Of a stretch of DNA of 64,000 nt, positions 19,401-27,043 are shown one piece after another. This DNA comes from Ohtaekwangia sp035628875 (GTDB lineage Bacteria > Bacteroidota > Bacteroidia > Cytophagales > Cyclobacteriaceae): assembly GCA_035628875.1 (NCBI GenBank), contig DASPIZ010000070.1, forward strand, positions 68,922 through 132,921, in the 5' to 3' direction. The notes below the pieces were generated by a model that was not told where the DNA came from, searched no databases, and worked only from the letters and a program-made list of their open reading frames with translations. Position numbers and translations under genes: made by a program. Positions within the stretch are counted from its first letter, which is position 1. Each line of letters begins with the position of its first letter.

Positions 19401-19799
19401 CATGGCCAGTTCGTCGTTGTTGATAAACTGGATTTTGTGAAATGAATGTTCATCCGAGTTATTGGTTATACGGTTAACGATTTGGTGTGTAGCGACGTCC
19501 CACACGATCACGTTTCCTGAAAAGTCACCCGAGACAAGGTATTTATTGTCTGGACTAAAGGCCAGTGTAGACACTCCTACGGCGTGACCATAAAGTGGAT
19601 AGTGAAGATTGGTCTTTGTATCCCAGAGCAGCACAATTTTATCATGACCAGCTGACGCCAGGTAATTGCCATCCGGCGAATATTCGAGTGCGAGCACCAT
19701 ATCGTTGTGGCCTGTCTGCGGAACAACGTGATATTGAGAAAAACCTGTAGTGCAGATTATAATGATCAGCAATGTTAAAAGTGAACAGTGGAGTTTCAT
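16413..19799 (-). CDS. Exported WD40-repeat caspase-like protease (1128 aa)
   Basis: Signal peptide at residues 1-21 (LLTLLIIIICTTGFSQ). WD40 blades span about 30-610 (GHNDMVLALEYSPDGNYLAS, GHAVGVSTLAFSPDNKYLVS, GHQGNVTAVEFTADNKYLIS). An Ig-like segment follows, then a peptidase C14 domain at about 755-1020 with the dyad H840 (FVATHG) and C890 (LLDACHSG). Near its end sits a canonical EF-hand-type loop, DADGDAQIGVEE, which the 997-residue paralogue lacks. A C-terminal domain of about 100 residues (DFVGYWEPYEWDANMDG onward) has a second calcium-loop-like DANMDG. It is the first gene of the minus-strand operon and is divergent from the LPP20-like gene. Confidence 0.92.
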   Translation of the reverse strand: MKLHCSLLTLLIIIICTTGFSQYHVVPQTGHNDMVLALEYSPDGNYLASAGHDKIVLLWDTKTNLHYPLYGHAVGVSTLAFSPDNKYLVSGDFSGNVIVWDVATHQIVNRITNNSDEHSFHKIQFINNDELAMVNDKLFQFWNCKTNIVTKKIPLKATYFALHPKSPTLLLLEQRSNLSTTNGFTTTNKMVLYDYKKFTPLEDYWIRSIGSKWQFGEFSSSGKYLALIGDGKLALLDFQDKKLMWQIKLPINPQKIRISDDESKIIFAGDREHPDLFVYDRATGKQLQHNAVFTDFSFAYNHQLQIVAGAHNQQQNADKAVECPINIYDLKSQVIIKRYPFSNYNLQDLAWDEKNKKLYVVSTETTWTWDMEMGAINSAARRYDVPLPERSHLTQRISNGSEIYYLSPYKKYRAQTQGSGEVVVTDNSTGAKILTTPVSNTFGLTFSADNKRLYRSTADDLFVYDLATGTQAKQKHYDKASISKLSASPNGKYLAIGKIQNEYGSAEKFYIADYSIDIVDPVTLQVIHTLIGHQGNVTAVEFTADNKYLISASFDGSVRIWDPVTGKQKFELYGYSETQYFIAADNGYYSSSKSGIARIAFEYKNTIVPGKLFETQMNRPDKVAEAMGYSNPVIVAALKKAFEKRIAQLGIQEEQLKLEALPQLSANGLPAPSVNTKSIQISYQALDNLNELHHIALSVNSVPVYGRKGLPVKGKTAKGKLEVELTEGRNKVEISVVNAKGLSSVPVTFDVFCTVKTQPDLYLITIGVDEFLDKDYNLNYAGKDAADIAALFASKKSAYRNFIHLPFSGMKATRQNILAVKDDLQKTRPDDQVIIFVATHGLLDEKFNYYLATYNMIFDNPAFQGLAYNDLEGILDGIPARKKLILLDACHSGEVDAAEVTASSEAVKSNPNIKVRGFKPVKKTSNVAYENTFDLMKNLFADLREGTGTTVISSAGGVEFAIESAEWSNGAFTAAILEGIKTKRADADGDAQIGVEELKRYVFERVIEMTHGKQHPTSRIDNIDNDFTFVSTIAGSGSYKVIDFVGYWEPYEWDANMDGKYEPITGTLTFDKIQITKGADGFFYAFGSNKLKPEGNNEYSGPGLYLKVEHENSIIRTDDTHIRFRKIK

Positions 19800-19872
19800 G
19801 TTAGGGGCAATTATGTTTCAAAGAACCGTTAACGCCTGTTGAGTTAGTATCAGCGCAGGAAGGTAAATGTTC

Positions 19873-19940
19873 ATCCGTACACGCACATGTTGGCTATCCG
19901 TACCAATGGGTATTTGTGTGCGTGCTGATGGGTATTTTTG
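19873..19940. promoter_or_regulatory. Repeat-rich divergent promoter region of the caspase block
   Basis: Within 68 bases there are two direct repeats with a 22-23 base period: ATCCGTAC at 19873 and 19896, and ATGGGTATTT at 19906 and 19928. There is also an inverted pair, CACGCACA at 19880-19887 with TGTGCGTG at 19917-19924. A TATTTTTG at 19933-19940 fits the -7 element for the plus-strand genes. The spacing near two helical turns suggests tandem operators for a shared regulator. Confidence 0.45.
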
Positions 19941-20006
19941 CTCTTGCGAAAAGTCATTGTTCAATAGGTTGCTGTATACTTGATTAAACTTTATTCGACC
20001 ACAACT

Positions 20007-20675
20007 ATGAAAACAAAATTATTTCTCTTAGCCGTCCTTGCGGTTTTTACGTGTTTAACAATGACGTACGGACAGGGTGATTCAAAAGATGCCAAGCGTA
20101 ATCTTAAGGAAGACAAGAAAGCCCTTCAGGAAAAAGCCATGAAGTCGGCCCGCAAAGAAGCCAAAGAATATGAAAAGGATGGATGGTATGTTCAGCCCGG
20201 CTCGCTTCCACTCGACAAACAAATCGAAAAGGCGTGGTTGAAACAGAATGAAGAGACAGACAAAGGGTTCCCCGCTTTTTATGTTGGTATGGGTAATGCA
20301 GTAGCAGGTACACAATCTGCGGCTAAGATTCAGGCGCAATCCATCGCCAAGCAGGATCTTGCCGGTAAGATTTCATCCAGTATTGCGGCGATAGTAGAAA
20401 CTAATATCGGTACACAGCAACTTACTGCTGAAGATGCAGCAACCATTCAGCAGACTGTGTCTGCATCAACAGAGATCATTGCGCAGAAACTTGGAAGCGT
20501 TGTTACACTCACGGAGCTTTACAGAAAAGTAAACGCCAACAACATAGAATGTAATCTTCGGTTAGCATACAGCCTGGAAATGGCAAATGAAGAAGCGAAA
20601 AAAGTAATTAAGAAGGAGCTTGAAGAAAAGACAAATATCGCGCGTGAGAAGTTGGATAAGATCATGAATTTCTAA
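20007..20675 (+). CDS. Exported LPP20-like protein
   Basis: About 222 residues. The ATG at 20007 gives a signal peptide (MKTKLFLLAVLAVFTCLTMTYG); the longer frame begins with TTG and is rejected. A lysine-rich coiled segment (about 24-60) precedes an LPP20-type domain: FPAFYVGMGNAVAGTQSAAK, then repeated Ala-rich helices and ECNLRLAYSLEMA. LPP20-like domains occur in exported proteins of unknown biochemical role. First gene of the plus-strand half of the caspase block, separated from the papain-like gene by repeat copy 2. Confidence 0.75.
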   Translation: MKTKLFLLAVLAVFTCLTMTYGQGDSKDAKRNLKEDKKALQEKAMKSARKEAKEYEKDGWYVQPGSLPLDKQIEKAWLKQNEETDKGFPAFYVGMGNAVAGTQSAAKIQAQSIAKQDLAGKISSSIAAIVETNIGTQQLTAEDAATIQQTVSASTEIIAQKLGSVVTLTELYRKVNANNIECNLRLAYSLEMANEEAKKVIKKELEEKTNIAREKLDKIMNF

Positions 20676-20677
20676 TC

Positions 20678-20764
20678 AACGTCGTTTAGTTAAGCTTGTT
20701 TTTTTTTGGCCTCACCCTTTAATCTCCGGAGAAGATGGTTGTGGACGCTTAACTAAACCACATT
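20678..20764 (-). repeat. Palindromic intergenic element, copy 2 (inverted)
   Basis: Ends AACGTCGTTTAGTTAAGC and GCTTAACTAAACCACATT match as inverted repeats at 16 of 18 positions. The interior GGCCTCACCCTTTAATCTCC and the following GGAGAAGATGGTT are the reverse complement of the core of copies 1 and 3, so this copy sits in the opposite orientation. It begins right after the LPP20-like stop codon. Confidence 0.7.
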
Positions 20765-20782
20765 GCATTTTTAAGAATCATT

Positions 20783-22165
20783 ATGGGTGCCTACAGCATT
20801 TATTGTGTTATGAGAATTGTTGCGACTGTAATTGGTGTGTTGATGAATTGTGTGGTTACGGCACAGTATCAGACAGGGATGTCATTTGATGATGCTTCCT
20901 ATGCTGCTGTGCCAGTAACCTCACCGTTGTCACGGGGAGATTTTGATAATCTTCCTGCATCGGTAAGCCTTCAGCAATTTGCCCCTACACCGGGTAATCA
21001 GGGACAAACGGGTACGTGCGTGGCTTGGTCTTCTGCCTATCATGCGCGAACCATATTGGAATCCATTCGAATGAACAGAATTGACATTCGTCAGATCAAC
21101 GCCAACGTGTATGCACCATCCTTCGTTTATAACCAGATCCGGAAAGAGCCCGGGTGTGATAGGGGAACCTTCATTCACGAAGCGCTGGAGTTGATGTCGG
21201 CCAAAGGTGTTCCGAAATATTCAGAAATGCCATTTGACTGTAACCGACAAATTGGCGAGAACGATCTGGCCCTTGCTTCCAGTCATCGCATTCAGGGATA
21301 TAAGATTCTGTTCAATATAAATGACAACAACAAAATCCTTCCAGTAAAGAAAAGTTTATCGGAGCATAAACCTGTGCTTATTGGAATGATGGTGCCTGAA
21401 TCTTTTTTTGGACCAAAAGGTGTGTGGCAGCCCAAACAGGAAGAGTTTGTTAAATCGCATCCGGGTCATGCGATGGTAACCATTGGTTATGATGACAATG
21501 CTTATGGAGGTTCATTCCTGGTGATGAACAGTTGGGGAACAACCTGGGGGAATCAGGGTTTTATCTGGATAAAATATAATGACTTCGCACATTTTGTGAA
21601 GTATGCGTTCGAGATAATTGAGCGTTTGCCCGAAGAAAAATCATTTGTCGGTGGATTAGTGTTAAAAAAAACCGATGGATCAAACATGAACGTGAAAAAG
21701 GTTTCCGAAGGATTTTACAAAACTACATCATCGTATTCTTCTGGTACGGCGTTCAGAATCTACATAAACAACGAACGTCCTGCTTACATCTATGCCATTG
21801 GTTCGGATCTGACCAAAACATGTTACCAGATTTTTCCACACAAGCCAAATATCAGTCCTTATTTGGGTTACAAGCAAAGCAATGTACCTATTCCCGATGA
21901 AAATCATTATGTGCGGATGGACCAGCAGAGCGGAAAAGATTATCTATGTGTCCTGTATTCGTCCGTGCAACTTGATCCGTCGGTGATTATGCGTGAGCTT
22001 CAGTCAGCATCAGGAAATACATTTATGGAACGACTTCAAAATTCGCTTGGTAGCAAATTAAAAACTGACGGAGCTATCAGATTTGATGGAAGTGCGGCAT
22101 CGTTCGAAGGGAAATTTTCAGGCGAAGGAATTGTTCCGATTGTTATTGAAATCGATCACTTGTAA
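20783..22165 (+). CDS. Exported papain-like (C1) cysteine peptidase with DUF4384 tail
   Basis: The 460-residue protein has an N-terminal signal peptide; translation could also begin at the ATG at 20810 (MRIVATVIGVLMNCVVTAQ), which gives a tidier one. The papain fold spans about residues 60-280: oxyanion Q73 and nucleophile C79 in NQGQTGTCVAWSS, H229 in GHAMVTIGYDD and N249 in MNSWGTTWG. Residues about 285-460 form a DUF4384-like domain (FRIYINNERPAYIYAIGSD and DEKNHY-like DENHYVRMDQ stretches). DUF4384 is known from proteins that also carry caspase domains, which fits the neighbours. No propeptide is evident. It is followed after 18 bases by the DUF4384 gene. Confidence 0.9.
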   Translation: MGAYSIYCVMRIVATVIGVLMNCVVTAQYQTGMSFDDASYAAVPVTSPLSRGDFDNLPASVSLQQFAPTPGNQGQTGTCVAWSSAYHARTILESIRMNRIDIRQINANVYAPSFVYNQIRKEPGCDRGTFIHEALELMSAKGVPKYSEMPFDCNRQIGENDLALASSHRIQGYKILFNINDNNKILPVKKSLSEHKPVLIGMMVPESFFGPKGVWQPKQEEFVKSHPGHAMVTIGYDDNAYGGSFLVMNSWGTTWGNQGFIWIKYNDFAHFVKYAFEIIERLPEEKSFVGGLVLKKTDGSNMNVKKVSEGFYKTTSSYSSGTAFRIYINNERPAYIYAIGSDLTKTCYQIFPHKPNISPYLGYKQSNVPIPDENHYVRMDQQSGKDYLCVLYSSVQLDPSVIMRELQSASGNTFMERLQNSLGSKLKTDGAIRFDGSAASFEGKFSGEGIVPIVIEIDHL

Positions 22166-22183
22166 AAGGATTAGCGTAATGTT

Positions 22184-23689
22184 ATGAGATTATACCTGGT
22201 TTGTTTTTTTATGCTTGTAGTGCTTTTAGTAAAGGCGCAGCCTGAACCGAAATGGATCAACTATACATTGCGTACGAATATGTATCCATCGGCTGAGTAC
22301 CTTACGGGCTTTGCTTCGGAGATTAATACGCAGAATGTCGATCAGAATGAGTTGCTTAGTAAGCTTGAAGGTGTATCAAAAAACCAGTTGGTTGAAAATA
22401 TCATGGTGGATATCCGAAGCATCAGCACATTAAATATTCACAATGTTAATAGTGAGACGCAGGAAACGTTTCGGCACAACAGTACATCATTCAGTCAGGC
22501 AAAAGTTAGTGGGTTAAAAACGGAAAGGTATTATGATGTAAAGAAAAAAACCGGATATGCTTTTTCGTACGCATTAAAACGGGATGTGATTAAACTGTAC
22601 ACGAATGAAATTGATCAAAAGCTTGCGGAAATCCGCACGGCTATAACCTCAGCGAAGTCACTTGACAAGCAGAATTCCCTTAAAAAATATTTCACAACGC
22701 AGTCGTCGTTTCGTACAATCGAAGAAGCGCAGACGCTAATCTCAACACTTACCGCTAAGTACGACGATGCTACACTTAAACGAGCGCAGGTAAATGAGTT
22801 GAAACTACAGGTAGACGAGAAAATAAATGCGCTAAGAAATTCGAATCAACTTTCATTGGATGAAGCAGCTGGTTTTCTTGCATTCGGATTAAGCCTACAG
22901 ACCGGTCAATTGTCAAAGAGTTTACGATTAGCCAATTTTACTTATCGTGATACACCCATGGCAAGTCCTTTTTCCAGGAAGCTCCGAAATGTCCTTGAGC
23001 AAACTTTAGTTACGGAAAGCAAATATAATGTCGTAAATGAAACATCAAGGTCGCAAGGATTTGTACTGACCGGCACATATTGGGAAGATAAAGATAAACT
23101 GAAAGTCACTTCATTACTAAGAGATGAAATAACCGGAGATGCTATTGCAAGTGCCTCGTGTTACATTCCATTGTCCTCGCTTAGTGATATTGCGTTTATG
23201 CCTGAGAACTATCACGACGCCATGGTGAATATGAAAGTGTTTGCCAGGGACGAAATGAAGGGCGGAGAATTACAGGTGGAAGTAATGACGAACAAGGGCA
23301 AAGACGGAGAAATTTATGATGAAGGCGAAATCATGAAGTTGTTTGTACGTACCAATCGTGAATGTTATGTGCGTTTCATCTACCATCTCGCCGATGGAAG
23401 TAAAGTGCTGCTGCTTGACAACTATTACATTAACCGGGATAACGTTAACCTGGTTTATGAACTTCCATATACCTTTGAATGCGCTGAACCTTTTGGTGTT
23501 GAAACATTACAGGTCAACGCACAAACTGCCATGTTCGAACCACTCACCACCCATCATGCAGATGGATACGAATTTATCGACGAGAACACGGAGCAAATTC
23601 TTGTCAAGACAAGAGGTTTTAAGAGAAAGGACGATGAGATTCTAAAAGCAGAAAAGATTATGGTGATCACCACGATGAAGTCTTTGTAG
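22184..23689 (+). CDS. Exported LPP20-like/DUF4384 protein
   Basis: The 501-residue product starts with a signal peptide (MRLYLVCFFMLVVLLVKAQ). Residues about 30-150 resemble LPP20 (YPSAEYLTGFASEIN, Ser-rich, then YAFSYALKRDVIKLY). The middle is helical. Residues about 380-480 are a DUF4384 domain: GEIMKLFVRTNRECYVRFIY, DGSKVLLLDNYYIN and CAEPFGVETLQVNAQT. It is co-directional with, and 18 bases from, the papain-like gene, so they form an operon. It shares one domain type with each of its two upstream neighbours, which supports a single functional unit. Confidence 0.82.
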   Translation: MRLYLVCFFMLVVLLVKAQPEPKWINYTLRTNMYPSAEYLTGFASEINTQNVDQNELLSKLEGVSKNQLVENIMVDIRSISTLNIHNVNSETQETFRHNSTSFSQAKVSGLKTERYYDVKKKTGYAFSYALKRDVIKLYTNEIDQKLAEIRTAITSAKSLDKQNSLKKYFTTQSSFRTIEEAQTLISTLTAKYDDATLKRAQVNELKLQVDEKINALRNSNQLSLDEAAGFLAFGLSLQTGQLSKSLRLANFTYRDTPMASPFSRKLRNVLEQTLVTESKYNVVNETSRSQGFVLTGTYWEDKDKLKVTSLLRDEITGDAIASASCYIPLSSLSDIAFMPENYHDAMVNMKVFARDEMKGGELQVEVMTNKGKDGEIYDEGEIMKLFVRTNRECYVRFIYHLADGSKVLLLDNYYINRDNVNLVYELPYTFECAEPFGVETLQVNAQTAMFEPLTTHHADGYEFIDENTEQILVKTRGFKRKDDEILKAEKIMVITTMKSL

Positions 23690-23717
23690 TTTCAAAGTTC
23701 AAAGTTTAAAGTTGAAG
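23690..23717. repeat. TTCAAAG heptamer repeats
   Basis: Four degenerate copies of TTCAAAG/TTTAAAG/TTGAAG lie in a row directly after the DUF4384 stop codon. Similar simple repeats are frequent in Bacteroidota intergenic DNA; no function is claimed. Confidence 0.5.
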
Positions 23718-23933
23718 TCCGATACGAAGCGTTTGCGAAATTGTTTGAGGTTTGACGTTTGAGTTTGGTTCCGATGACGATGATGTTTTTCTCTCGTTAC
23801 CGTCATCCTTATGCGTCTGTCTTTCATACAGACATGCAGAAGGATCCCCCAGGTCGTGAGAAAATTGTTTCGTTGGTAAAATCAAACGAAAAATTTGTTA
23901 ATACGGAAAACCACATCAGTTACCATCAACAAG

Positions 23934-23963
23934 CTCGAAACTCGCAGCTCACAGCTCGCAGCT
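23934..23963. repeat. CTCGCAG heptamer tandem repeat
   Basis: CTCGAAA, CTCGCAG, CTCACAG and CTCGCAG follow each other without gaps, then a partial CT. The interval 23718-23933 between this and the TTCAAAG repeat has no gene I can support. Confidence 0.55.
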
Positions 23964-23983
23964 TTCTTCTTCGTGCCTTGTGC

Positions 23984-24436
23984 TCATTGATTTAAGATTT
24001 CACTAACCATTTTTAATAATGTTGATGAATTAATATTTTCCTTGTTGGATTCGAGAAAAGCTTCATCTTCTTTAATCTGATCATAGTACCCTAAGAATGA
24101 GGGCGCGTTTTTTTGAACAGACAATCGCACGAATCGTATTTCAATATTGTCCGGATCGTTTTTCACTGCTTTTTCAATATTACGCTTACCCTCATTGAAA
24201 GTACTGAGTTTTGAAAAGGGGTTTATGGTATGATTCGCCCAAATGGTTTGGAAACCGCCCAGGTAAGCTAAATGGATATTGTTATCGCGGGAAGATTTCA
24301 GCGCTTCAATCATTGTTTTACAAAGCTTTTTGTCGGCGACTGCCACATCATAACTTTGACGAATGGTATCCAAATCCTGGCCATTAATATCGATGACTGA
24401 AAAGCAGAATATAATTATTGACAGCAAACCTCTCAT
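23984..24436 (-). CDS. Small exported TPR-like protein
   Basis: The 150-residue product has a signal peptide (MRGLLSIIIFCFSVIDINGQ) and a helical body. The repeated hydrophobic spacing, with KAVKNDPDNIEIRFVRLSVQ in the middle, looks like one or two TPR-type hairpins. No catalytic motif is visible. The gene lies convergent to the caspase block, across the simple-repeat interval, and is monocistronic. A role as a small periplasmic adaptor is a guess only. Confidence 0.65.
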   Translation of the reverse strand: MRGLLSIIIFCFSVIDINGQDLDTIRQSYDVAVADKKLCKTMIEALKSSRDNNIHLAYLGGFQTIWANHTINPFSKLSTFNEGKRNIEKAVKNDPDNIEIRFVRLSVQKNAPSFLGYYDQIKEDEAFLESNKENINSSTLLKMVSEILNQ

Positions 24437-24583
24437 TACAAAAACTCACATTACTACGTGCTACTGAGATTGTGGTATTATCCTTGCCGGCTTGATGTCG
24501 GAAAAGTCCCTGAAGCGATACTAAACTATTGAATTATCTTGAAACGTGGACCGGGCTGCAGATGTACTTTCAAGTTGCGCAAG

Positions 24584-25960
24584 TTATTTTTCGGTTACAC
24601 TTCTGTTCAGCCATTCCTCGGGAACCGGGATGATACAAATATTCATCGACCTGTTGTCGTCTGAAAGCATCGCGGACTGGATCTGAATTTTTGTTCCTTC
24701 GCGGTTGAAGGTAGGGTGGGGGTGATCGACAGCGGTTGTCTTATGGCCTGCACTTAGGAGGATCATTTCTTTTGTATTCCGGTCGATAAGGTAAATGTTC
24801 CGGCTGAAATCATCGCCTACAGCCCATCGTCCATCCGGTGATCCGTGGACATGCCAGAGCCCACTGCCGGATTTTGTTTGTCCGGCGATCATCATTTCGC
24901 TGGTTCTTAGATTTACTATTCCCAACCCTGTTGGTTTCTCACGCGTACCGCTTGGTCCCCAATCTGCTTCCTGGCCGGGGTTCGCCTTATTGTCGGCAGT
25001 AGCCAGTGCGTTGTTATCTGAAACTGTCTTTATTTTCCTATGACCAAGAATAGCGATGGCCACCTCGTCTTTGGATATTACAGCTTCGTGCGTCACCCAT
25101 TCATAGGCAGCTTCAGGGTAGAGTGGTCGTAATCCCGATCCATCGGACATCACAGTCCATGTACGTTGAGGAGATTTGCCACCGGTTTCCCAGCAGAAAA
25201 CAATCTCGCCCGGGTTCCACAAGTTGGCTTGAATATGGCCAACCTGAAACGGAACGGATATGACATGTTTCACAATACCGGTTTTTATATTCATTGCAGC
25301 AATACCGGAAGGGCCTGCGCCCATGCCGCGCGGACCGAATGCTTCCTCAATTTTTGTTCCTTTAGGTAGATGTCTGGCGGCTTCTTCTTTGCTCACACGA
25401 AAATAAACCCAATCTTCATTTGCATCGAGTGCCATATCGCCCCCCGCGCCAATTTCCGGTGGGGTGGTTCCGCAGATGCGTTGATAGTGATCCGCAGATT
25501 TTAGTTTTCCGGATTCGCTGTCGGTAAAAAGCTTTTGGAGATCAACTTCGACGATCTGTAATGCACGCGGAATCTTTTGATCCGGATCAGTTTCATCATC
25601 CGGATGACGCATGAAATACAGCTTCATTGATTTTTGTGCAATGTTGAGCATACCAGTATATCCGCCTTCCGTGACTTGCACGAGATCTCCAGTCTTTTCG
25701 TTCACAGCCATCGCTTCTCCCTCAACCATTTTTGAACGGAAGATCAGCCAGTTTCCATCCGATGTCCACTGCGGGTGTGTCGGATAAATCTTCGAATCAC
25801 CGTGTGCTTTACTTGTGAGGAAAATAAGTTTGTAGCCTGTTACGGGATCAGTTACTTCCTTTCGTTCAGGGGAAAACCGTTTTCCAATTTGTGAAAAAAC
25901 AAGTGGTGCAGTGAGGAGAGCTGTGAGCGTTAGGATACAAATTTTGAATCTCATGTGCAT
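24584..25960 (-). CDS. Exported oligogalacturonate-lyase-like beta-propeller
   Basis: The 458-residue protein has a signal peptide (ending LVFSQ) and a seven-bladed propeller of the PD40/oligogalacturonate lyase (PL22) type. Recognisable pieces are DPVTGYKLIFLT, WTSDGNWLIFRS, the EWVTHEAV histidine and the metal-site strand VDHPHPTFNREG (H413, H415). Family members use Mn bound by one Gln and three His to cut unsaturated digalacturonate. At the Gln position this protein appears to have Ala (AVDHPH instead of QVTHPH), so lyase activity is doubtful. An ATG at 25954 is an equally good start. No pectin-degradation genes are nearby. Confidence 0.72.
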   Translation of the reverse strand: MHMRFKICILTLTALLTAPLVFSQIGKRFSPERKEVTDPVTGYKLIFLTSKAHGDSKIYPTHPQWTSDGNWLIFRSKMVEGEAMAVNEKTGDLVQVTEGGYTGMLNIAQKSMKLYFMRHPDDETDPDQKIPRALQIVEVDLQKLFTDSESGKLKSADHYQRICGTTPPEIGAGGDMALDANEDWVYFRVSKEEAARHLPKGTKIEEAFGPRGMGAGPSGIAAMNIKTGIVKHVISVPFQVGHIQANLWNPGEIVFCWETGGKSPQRTWTVMSDGSGLRPLYPEAAYEWVTHEAVISKDEVAIAILGHRKIKTVSDNNALATADNKANPGQEADWGPSGTREKPTGLGIVNLRTSEMMIAGQTKSGSGLWHVHGSPDGRWAVGDDFSRNIYLIDRNTKEMILLSAGHKTTAVDHPHPTFNREGTKIQIQSAMLSDDNRSMNICIIPVPEEWLNRSVTEK

Positions 25961-26323
25961 GGCAATGCTTTTAAATTACTGAGGGTAATTATACCAAGCA
26001 CAAGGTCGGTGACTAATAAATATTTATTATCCTGTAATGTCCTGTATGCACCAGTCGTTTCGATACAAGCAAACGATTCGTTGACCTATGGGTAAACAAT
26101 TCGCTCGGCATCGTTTAAAATGTCAACTAGGAATGGGAATGTAACTGGAGTATTGAACGGGTAAAATTCTGAATTGAAATCTTCTGCGAACTGTATCTTT
26201 TTATATTTGTAATTTACGGGAATGGTTTAGGTTAACTAAATATCAAAGTGGCATGTAATAAATAGAAGAGTTACACAATTTTTATTTAACGCCGAATATT
26301 TAATTTTAAGTTTAGGATCTTTT
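25961..26323. other. Intergenic region with a promoter element
   Basis: No gene is seen in these 363 bases. A perfect TAnnTTTG (TATATTTG, 26202-26209) points toward the gene at 26324 and implies a leader of over 100 bases. The leader is AT-rich with no clear hairpin. Confidence 0.45.
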
Positions 26324-26773
26324 ATGACTAAAATACTTATTCTTTTTCTTACACTTAGCATCGTTTCGGTCAATTCTACCCATGCCCAGTATACCGAGTC
26401 TGATACTTTACGTGCAATAACAAATCAGTTTAAAAGAAAGAAAACAGGAGGGATTGTACGGGCTGTAATCGGTACTGGATTGGCTGTGCTAATTGCAACA
26501 GCTAGTACGGAAGACCCTGAGCCGACAGTAGTAACAAGGCCGAGCGCACCTGGATATACATTGACTACTACCTATACACAGGAAAACAATGCCAGCACCG
26601 AGGGTAATATTTTTGGAGCCGTCGTTTTTTCAGGAGTAGCCATATCAGGAATTGTCCAGGCAGTTAATTATTCGAACAGTAATTTGGAAAAGGCGCTTGA
26701 GCTTTATAGGAACGAAAAGCGTTTATTAAGGAAAGCTCGATTTAGAGTAAGGGATTTCCGCCCCAAGCCTTAG
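26324..26773 (+). CDS. Small exported or membrane-anchored protein
   Basis: The 149-residue product has a signal peptide (MTKILILFLTLSIVSVNSTHAQ), then two hydrophobic segments, GGIVRAVIGTGLAVLIATA (about 42-60) and GNIFGAVVFSGVAISGIV (about 94-111), with a Thr/Pro-rich linker between them. The tail is strongly basic (RLLRKARFRVRDFRPKP). This is compatible with a small periplasmic-to-membrane hairpin protein. I recognise no family. Own promoter at 26202-26209. Confidence 0.6.
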   Translation: MTKILILFLTLSIVSVNSTHAQYTESDTLRAITNQFKRKKTGGIVRAVIGTGLAVLIATASTEDPEPTVVTRPSAPGYTLTTTYTQENNASTEGNIFGAVVFSGVAISGIVQAVNYSNSNLEKALELYRNEKRLLRKARFRVRDFRPKP

Positions 26774-27043
26774 GCATATATAAGTGGAATTGTTCGATTT
26801 GATTGAAATGTATTATTTTGTTTCCGGCAATCTTAGAGATCGTAATACATGATGAGGAGTTCATTAGCATCATCTCGACGAAGCGTGTGTGTAATGACTA
26901 CTTTTTAATTTAGGATCAATGTGTTCAACTCTGCTTAGATCGCTTGTATAACCGTACACGCAACTGTTCCCTTTTGAACAATGGAAGCCCAAATATCTTC
27001 GTTCCTGTTCAAAAAACGCTTTGGCACAGAAAGTGGAAGGGAG

